64,000 nt of DNA. Source: Primula veris (Eukaryota > Streptophyta > Magnoliopsida > Ericales > Primulaceae). The first letter of the stretch is position 1; each line of letters begins with the position of its first letter. Made by a program: the position numbers and the translations under genes. The notes beneath the pieces were generated by a model, which did not search any database, was not told the origin of the DNA, and was given only the letters and a program-made list of their open reading frames with translations. Positions 56,512 through 64,000 of the stretch are shown here, in pieces. The stretch lies in NCBI GenBank assembly GCA_963682055.1, contig OY821745.1:26409342-26473341 (forward strand), in the 5' to 3' direction.

Positions 56512-58463
56512 CAGGTCAAGTATTTGTTTCAAAACAAACATTACCATATAAAGTTAATTGATTTCAAGGAATCGACTATGCTTATCAGCGAAGAGAATGA
56601 AGGGCTTAAGGTTGTCAACATAAGTTTAAGGGAAACACTTAAGAATGTCGACTCCTTGCTTTGCACCCGTTTAACTTCTCAAAGAACATTGTCGTTTGAA
56701 AAACATCAATTTTTAATGATGGAGAATTACAAACTCAAGACAAAAGGTTGCTCGGTTAAAAGGCCTCATGCCCTTGTTGGATTTTAAAATTGATTTTATG
56801 CCTCAGATTACTCGTCGAGTCCCGAGCTTTCTTCTCTCGCCAAATCATGGGGGAAAAACTTAAACCCTTGAATTCACTTGTCCCATTCCATGTGCCAACT
56901 TGTATAGAGACCAAAGAAAAAATATTTAAGAAATTGGTATCGGCAATGAAAGAGTTTGTGCTTATGGCCCGAATGGATGACTCGTTATGTTTGTTGGACA
57001 ACACCATCTGCTCACTGATTCTCAATTAATTGGTGTACTTGAGGGGAATCGGATAGAGACCAAAACGTTTTAGGCCTAAATACTCGAAGAAAACAACATT
57101 TTTTTAAGAATGACATTTAACTATCATGTTAGAATACCCATGGCCGAGGTGCAATGGTCTAAAGTTTTTTCAGAATTAGTTGTAAGAGCTACAACTCTAG
57201 AAGTTATAGCAACTAGATATTCACACACTGACCACCAAGCTTTACGTGTGATTAATATTGACATTCAGGTGCCTTCTCCACTAGTCCACACTAGAGAGAG
57301 CCAATATCTAAGATAGTGTTTCAACCACTCTAATAGGAGTTGGACCATGAAAGATATCTATCTTGACAATAATTGGCGACCAAATAATGCATCCAAGAGA
57401 TGCCAAAGTAAATCATCCAGATGTCTAATAAAATATATGCTCAAATGATATTCAATGATTACTTGGGTGAAGCATGTCGAGGTGAATCAAGATCAAAATT
57501 ATCATCGGCCATACACGCCATTGTCCATTCTATCATTGCTTTTGGGGCAAAACATTTTATCCAAAGAGACATTGGCTGAATATCTAAAAATCAAATTGCA
57601 TGTAATACAATGAGAATATATATGGAAGGAAGAACAATAATGTTGAAGCAGGTAAGCTTTAATAATGGGGATGGTGCCTTGGCAGCTTAGGCATGAACCG
57701 TTTTACATGAAAATGGACTTTCACGTATTCTGGCAATGCCTCTTTAGAATTGAAATCATGTGTTTCTCCCCAAAATCAATTCAAGAATGGGGACAATGGC
57801 ATGTATAACTAATGATCATTTTGATCTTCATTCACCTCGACATGATCCACCCAAGTAATCATTGAATATCCATTGGGCATATCTTGGATTAGACATCGAG
57901 ACAACTTCTTTTGGCATATTTTGGATGCATTATTTGGTGACCAATTATCTTAAATAGAAATATTCGACACGGTCCAACTCCCAAGAGAGGGGATTAAATA
58001 GTATCTTAGATACTAGCTCTAGCCTGAACTAGTGGAGAAGCCACTTGACAGTCGGTATTGATCATATGTAGAGCTTGGTGTTGAGTGTGTGGATCTAAAT
58101 TTGATACAACTTCTAGAGTGGTAGCTCTTTCAGCAATTTCATGAAAAAATCTTGACCATTGCACCTCGTCCATGATAACTCTGACAAAATCGTTAGAGGT
58201 CATTCTTAAAAAAGTTGTTTCCTTCGAGGCTTCAATCATGGGACATGTCAGTCTCGACCTCATTCCCATCAAGTACACCATTTCATTGAGAATGGGTGAG
58301 GATGTGGTGTTTTGTAACAACCATAACGGGTCGTCCATTTAGGCCATAAGCACAAACTATTTCATTCCTAATAACACACTCTCAAATAACTTTCCTCTGT
58401 TCTCTATATAAGCTAGATCATGGAATGTCCCAAGTAAACTAACGGTCCAATTATGTCCGCAAG
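56512..58463. pseudogene. HD-Zip IV pseudogene unit C3-1, with homeodomain remnant
   Basis: The most complete arm. On plus: recognition-helix remnant HQVKYLFQNKHYHIK (family pattern QVKFWFQNKRTQMK), LISEENEGLKVVNISLRET (zip start) and LSFEKHQFLMMENYKLK, then KEKIFKKLVSAMKEFVLMAR, START up to QALRVINIDIQVPSPLVHTR (57110-57316) and SAD remnants near 57410. The centre near 57605 has collapsed. The minus arm (58338-58006) keeps 110 open START codons (MDDPLWLLQNTTSSPILNEM, VRVIMDEVQWSRFFHEIAER). HD to START has no introns. An hAT MITE interrupts the end of the minus arm at 58472. Confidence 0.82.
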
Positions 58464-58471
58464 ACTAGCAT

Positions 58472-59013
58472 TAGGGTTGTACATAAATCAAACCAAACCG
58501 ATCAAACCGAACCAATTAAAAACCGATTAGTAATTGGTTTGGTTCGGTTTGTTTGAAATTTGATAAACCAATTTAATCGGTTCTGTTTGCGGTTTTAGTG
58601 GTTTTCAAACCGAACCGGTTATTTTTATTCATAAATAAAATATATATAATTATTTATATATATACTTCAATAAGCTGCAAATGATGTTTTTCTTGTTATT
58701 TGTTGTTATCAATAATAAATTTCATAAAATCATTTGTAAATTTACATGTTATTCGACTTTCGGTTCAAATTTTGAAATGAAATATAAGAAAAACTTTACG
58801 AAACTAGTATAATTTTGAATATTGTGTTTTTTATTGGTTAAAGTTCAAACCGACCAAACGAAGCCAAACCAAACCGATTATAACTGGTTTGGTTTGGTTC
58901 GGTTTCGATAATTTTTTGTGTCAAAACCGAGCCGAGCCGAACCGATTGTTTTTTATTGGTTTGTTTCACATTTTACTCAAAAACCGAGCTGAACCGAACC
59001 GCGAACACCCCTA
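58472..59013. mobile_element. hAT-type MITE, 542 bp
   Basis: Ends TAGGGTTGTAC and (minus) TAGGGGTGTTCG, with a perfect 8-bp duplication ACTAGCAT at 58464-58471 and 59014-59021. The interior is rich in AACCGAACCG motifs in both orientations. It splits a minus HD-Zip IV arm. Confidence 0.92.
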
Positions 59014-59149
59014 ACTAGCATAATAAGAAATTTACGTACTGAATTAATTTGTTGAGTCATAAAATCGATTGTTAAATACAATAATGATCTTTGTCCTTTT
59101 AATTCAGCAATGTTTTTCTTGATTTTGTGGCGTTTGAAAAAGGTTGATG

Positions 59150-59862
59150 AATTAGAAACTCAAGAAAAAAAGGTTGCTCAGCTAAAAGGCCACAGAATCT
59201 TGTTGGATTTTACAATCGATTTTACGGCTCAAATACCTTCTCAAGTACCAAGCTTTCTTCTCCCGCCAGTCATGAAGGAAACACATTAACCCCTTAAATT
59301 CACTTAGCCCATTCTATGAGCCAACTTATATAGAGGCCCAAGGAAAGTTGTTTTTGAAAAGGGTACCGGCCATGGAAGAGTTAGTCCTTATGAATTAAAT
59401 GGACGACCCTTTATGAAAGTTGGACCATGATCTATATTTCTCTTGATGATAATTGGCGACCAAATAATGCATCCAAGAGATGCCAAAGGAAGTCGTTCGG
59501 AAGTCTAATCAAAGATATGCCCAATAGATATTCAATGATAACTTGGGTGGATTTCGATTTGGATCAAGATAAAAATGATCATTCGTTATAAACTCTATTT
59601 GTCCGTTTAGGCCTTGCTCTTGGGACAAAACGCATAATTTCTATTCGAAAGAGGCATTGCCTGGATATCTAAAATATAATTTCATGTAATATTGTTCATC
59701 ACTGAGATGTTGAGACACTAACCCATTGTGGAAGATTCCAAGTGTTTTATTAGATAGATTCAACATCCTAATTATTCATTCCATACTTATTATCTTTCTA
59801 TTTGGAATGTAACATGAATCAACTCTGCATGCATTCCAAATACAATGAGAATATGATGGAAG
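59150..59862 (+). pseudogene. HD-Zip IV pseudogene arm fragment (C3-2)
   Basis: A plus arm like 61370-62390 but with START deleted: the sequence jumps from GACGACCCTTTATGAAAGTT to the SAD-proximal part (59410), keeps GSLIKDMPNRYSMITWVDFD (59500-59570) and breaks off at 59862. Confidence 0.65.
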
Positions 59863-59869
59863 GAAGAAG

Positions 59870-60860
59870 ATAAATTTGGAGAAATTTTAGTTGCTTTTTT
59901 ATTAAGATAAATTCTTAATGGAACATTTATAAATCAGTTGTGACTTTTAGATTAGTTAGTTGTTTAATAGTTTATTTACAGAATGTCTAGCTTGTTATTT
60001 ACACGTAATAATTAAGTTGGTTAAACTTACTGTTTGGCTTATTTTATTTTATTTAGAATAAAATTGCTGTTTCACTTTGTAACTTATTTAACTAGTTAAC
60101 TTCATTGGTTTAGTAATTTATATTGAAAATGATATATTTGAAAGTTTTTCGAACGATGTTATTATGCATCGCTTTCAAGATATGGATGACCGTATGAGTC
60201 GATTGTAAATTAAGTAACAATGTTTGACCTTTCGCAGTTTCGTTTTTCTTAATTTTAACTTTTTTTATTTTGTCAATATTTTGACACACCCCCCCCCCCC
60301 CCCCCCCCCCCCCGGTTTAAAGTTCTGGCTCCGCCATTGCCCTCATCAGGTCAAGTATTTGTTTCAAAACAAACATTACCATATGAAGTTAATTAATTTC
60401 AAGGAATCGACTAAGCTTATCAGCGAAGAGAATGAAGGGCTTAAGGTTGTCAACATAAGTTTAAGGGAAACACTTAAGAATGTCGACTCCTTGCTTTGCA
60501 CCCGTTTAACTTCTCAAAGAACATTGTCGTTTTAAAAACATCAATTTTTAATGATGGAGAATTACAAACTCAAGAAAAAAGGTTGCCCAGTTAAAAGACC
60601 GCATTCCCTTGTTGGATTTTACAATTGATTTTAGGCCTTAGATTACTCATCGAGTCCCGAGTTTTCTTCTCTCGCCAAGTCGTGGGGGAAAAACTTAAAC
60701 CCTTGAATTCACTTGGCCCATTCCATGTGCCAACTTGTAAAGAGACCAAAGAAAAAATATTTAAGAAAGTGGTATCGGCAATGGAAGAGTTTATGCTTAT
60801 GGCCCGAATGGATGACTCGTTATGTTTGTTGGACAACACCATCTGCTCACTCATTCTCAA
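59870..60860 (+). repeat. Duplication D, copy D2 (sister 55985-57030), with HD-Zip IV N-terminal part
   Basis: Same order as D1: AT-rich leader, poly-C (60289-60313), GGTTTAAAGTTCTGGC, then HD helix remnant HQVKYLFQNKHYHMK and zip (60340-60560), and START beginning (KEKIFKKVVSAMEEFMLMAR to ICSLILN, 60750-60860). D2 then jumps into the hAT MITE interior. Confidence 0.8.
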
Positions 60861-61220
60861 TTAAATGGTGTACTTCAATAAGCTGATATATGATGTTTTT
60901 CTTGTTATTTCTAGTTATCAATAATATATTTCGTTAAATCATTTGTAAATTTACTTGCTATTCGACTTTCGGTTCAAATTTTAAAATGAAATATAAGCGA
61001 AAACTTTACGAAACTAGTATAATTTTGAATATTGTGTTTTTTATTGGTTAAAGTTCAAACCGACCGAACCAAGCCAAACCAAACCGATTATAACTGGTTT
61101 GGTTTGGTTGGGTTTCGAAAAAAAATTGTGTCAAAATTGAGCCGAGCCGAGCCGAACCGATTGTTTTTTATTGGTTTTGTTCATATTTTACTCAAAAACC
61201 GAGCTGAACTGAACCACGAA
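60861..61220. mobile_element. Right part of the hAT MITE, left part deleted
   Basis: Equivalent to 58665-59013. The join ATGGTGTACTTCAATAAG fuses START sequence (57030s of D1) with MITE interior (58665 of D1) at a shared TACTT. Confidence 0.75.
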
Positions 61221-63390
61221 CACCCTTAACTAACATAATAAGAAAGTTACGTACTGAATTAATTTGTGAGTCATAAAATCGATTGTTAAATACAATAAGG
61301 ATCTTTGTCCTTTTAATTCAGCAACCTTTTTCTTGATTTTGTGGCGTTTCAAAAACATATTTATTGATGAATTAGAAACTCAAGAACAAAAGGTTGCTCA
61401 GCTAAAAGGCCACGGAATCTTGTTGGATTTTACAATCGATTTTACGGCTCAAATACCTTCTCAAGTACCAAGCTTTCTTCTCCCGCCAGTCGTGAAGGAA
61501 AAACCTTAACCCCTTAAATTCACTTAGGCCGTTCTATGAGCCAACTTATATAGAGACCCAAGAAAAGTTGTTTTTGAAAGTGGTACTGGTCATGGAAGAG
61601 TTAGTCCTTATGGATTGAATGTACGACTATTTATGAATGTCGGACAACACCATATCCTCACTCATTCTCAATGAAATGGTGTAATTAATAAGAATCATGT
61701 CAAGACCGACAGATCTTAGGCCTGTAGGCTCAAAGGAAACAACTTTCTTTAAGAATGACCCATAACTATCTTGTTAGAATTCTCATGAACGAGGCGCAAT
61801 TGTCTAGAGATTTTTTCGGAAATTGTTGCATGGGATATCACTTTGGAAGTTATATCAAATGGATATTCACACACTCACCACCAAGCTTTACATTTGATTA
61901 ATGCTGACTTTCAAGTGGCTTCTCCACTAGTCCATACTAGAGAGAGCCAGCATATAAGATAGTGCTTTCACCACTGTGATGAAAGTTGGACCATGATCTA
62001 TATTTCTCTTGATGATAATTGGCGACCAAATAATGCATCCAAGAGATGCCAAAGGAAGTCATTCGGAAGTCTAATCAAAGATATGCCCAATGGATATTCA
62101 ATGATAACTTGGGTGGATTTCGATTTGGATCAAGATAAAAATGATCATTAGTTATAAACTCTATTTGTCCATTCAGGCCTTGCTCTTGAGGCAAAAAGCA
62201 TAATTTCTATTCGAAAGCGGCATTGCCTGGATATCTAAAAGTATAATTTCATGTAATATTGTCCATCACTGAGATGTTGAGACAATAACCCATTGTGGAA
62301 GATTCCAACCGTTCTATTAGATAGATTCATAATCCTACTTATTCATTCCATAATTATTATCTTTCTGTTTGTAATGTAACAAGAATCAACTCTGCGTACA
62401 TTCCAAATACAATGAGAATATGCCTGGAAGGAAGAAGATGCATGTTGAAGCTAGCTAAGAGAATGGTGGTAAGCTTCCAAAATGGGGTTGGTGCCTCGAC
62501 AGCTCAGGGATAGACAATATTACATGGAATTGGACTATTTGATATTCATAAAATGCCTCTTTAGAATTGAAATCATGTATTTCACCCCAAAAGCAATGCT
62601 AGAATTGAGAATTGGCATGTATGATGATTATTTTTTATCTTTTTACACCTCGACATGTTATACCATGTATCATTGAATATCCATTGGGTATATCTTTAAT
62701 TAGACATACAAACGACTTCATTTGGCAACTCTTTATTGCAATATTTGGTTGCAAATAATTGGCAAGAGAAATATTTGTCACGGTTCAACTCCCATGATGA
62801 TGAATAAATAAGTATCTTAGATACTGGCTGTCTCTAGTATAGACTATTGGAGAAGCCACTTGAAAGTCCATATTGATCATATGTAAAGCTTTGTGTTGAG
62901 CGTGTGTATTGCTAGTTGATACAACTTTCAGAGTTGTAGCTCTTTCAGCAAACTCCGAAAAAAATCTTGACCTTTGCGCCTCATTCATGCATGATAACTC
63001 TAACAAAATCTTTAGAGGTCATTCTAAAAATGTTGTTAAATTCGAGGCTTCAATCCTAAGACATGTCGGGCCCAACCTGATTCCCCTCAAATACACAATT
63101 TCACTAAGAATGGGTGAGGAGGTTGTATTTTCCAACAACCATAACGGGTCATCCATTTAGGCCTCAAACACAAACCAATCCATTCCTAACAACACACTCT
63201 CAAATAACTTCTCTTATTCTCTGCATAAGTTCGTTCATGGACTGTCCCAAGTTAATCTAAGGGTCCAAGTCTTTCTGTAAGACTGGCGTAATAAGAAAGT
63301 TATGTAATGTTGAATTAATTATTTGAAGCGTAAAATCGAAATAAGTGTCCTTGCCTTTTAACTCATGAACTTTTTTTTACTAATTTTGTG
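61221..63390. pseudogene. HD-Zip IV palindromic pseudogene unit C3-3
   Basis: The plus arm 61370-62380 reads zip end (ETQEQKVAQLKG), START with shifts, and SAD (SLIKDMPNGYSMITWVDFD near 62075). The centre has a 15-nt spacer at 62381-62395. The MLKLAKRMVVSFQNGVGA segment follows on plus near 62441. The minus arm holds START back from about 63160 (73 open codons at 62785-63006, ERATTLKVVSTSNTHAQHKA). Its minus arm is the uncut sister of 30494-31400. Confidence 0.75.
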
Positions 63391-63999
63391 TATGTTTTAA
63401 AAACATCCATTTTTATTAATGGAGAATTACAGACTCATGAAAAAAGGTTGGATTTTACAATTGATTTTACGGCTCAAATACCTTCTCAAGTACCAAACTT
63501 TCTTCTCACTCCAGTCGTTGGGGAAACATTTTAACCATAAAATTCACGTAGCCCATTCGATGAACCAGCTTATATAGAGATCTAAGGAAAGTTGTTTTTC
63601 AAAGTGGTATTGGCCATGAAAGAGTTAGTGCTTATGGATCGAATGGATGACCCTTTATGAATGTTGGACAACACCATATCCTCACTCATTCTCAATGAAA
63701 TGGTGTATTTAATGGGAATCAGGTCGAGACCAACAGATCTTAAGCCTGTAGGCTTAAAGGAAACAACTTTTTTTAAGAATGACCCCTAACTATCTTGTTA
63801 GAATTCTCATGAACGATGCGCAATGGTCTAGAGATTTTTTTGGAAATTGTTGCAAGAGCTTCTCCTTTGTATGTTGTCTAAACTGGAGATCCACACACTC
63901 ACCACCAACATTTACATCTGATTAATGCTAACTTTGATGTGGCTTCTGCACTAGTCCATACTAGAGAGCCAGTATATAAGATAGTGCGTTCACCACTCT
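63391..63999 (+). pseudogene. HD-Zip IV pseudogene plus arm, runs off the window
   Basis: Nearly the same as 31401-32010: zip end, then VMKELVLMDRMDDPL and START up to the window edge. The array therefore continues to the right. Confidence 0.7.
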
Positions 64000-64000
64000 T

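Noticed and set aside
61032..61229. 65-codon ORF rich in Asn/Pro
   Set aside because: It is translation of the AACCGAACCG-type MITE interior.

Overview
This is a gene-poor, AT-rich, repeat-dominated segment of a plant nuclear genome. The evidence is a Ty1-copia element of Sirevirus type, a tRNA-iMet-primed TRIM, hAT-type MITEs, CACTA ends, plant L1-type LINE fragments and decayed copies of plant gene families (HD-Zip IV, clade-D-like PP2C, HMGB). A dicot is likely, but I cannot name the species. I see no intact host gene, no tRNA or rRNA gene and no CRISPR. Nearly every ORF longer than 60 codons is a TE gene, a pseudogene piece or a chance reading frame.

Layout. 1-7462: a Sirevirus-like copia element on the minus strand, missing only its far 3' end beyond the left edge: 5' LTR, PBS, decayed gag, almost open pol, and an extra ORF downstream of pol that runs off the window. 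7463-11276 (A1): a duplicated non-coding block carrying a CACTA end and a 1378-bp solo LTR; its sister A2 (51309-54064) lacks both LTR insertions but has gained a 331-bp TRIM. 12022-15930 (C1), 30494-35964 (C2) and 56512-63999 (C3): arrays of large palindromes built from broken HD-Zip class IV transcription-factor sequence. 15931-26535 (E1) and 40174-48936 (E2): two copies of a large segmental duplication, each holding exons of an unrecognised minus-strand gene (in an older X/Y tandem), an HMGB pseudogene, a degenerate satellite, a T-rich tract and an hAT MITE.

26536-29355: a copia LTR followed by a 1.86-kb LTR of a second LTR-retrotransposon with three 130-bp tandem repeats. 36000-39720: LINE debris, an hAT MITE and a nested pair of poly(A) retroposons. 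49076-50113: a PP2C pseudogene, with an hAT MITE just upstream. 54240-56457: a CACTA end, a LINE RT fragment and hAT-like debris.

The most notable system is the HD-Zip IV array. Palindromic units with short spacers (about 14-26 nt) place START/SAD coding sequence head-on in both strands. If transcribed, these would form kilobase hairpin RNAs and could be a small-RNA source against functional HD-Zip IV genes (inference). Other points of interest are the extra 3' ORF of the Sirevirus-like element, base-paired stems with compensatory changes in the LTR tandem repeats at 28008-28366, and several empty-site/filled-site pairs that fix element ends and target duplications to the base.

Homology calls are from reading translated sequence by eye, without database searches. 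Boundaries of diverged repeats are approximate unless a target duplication or empty site is stated.
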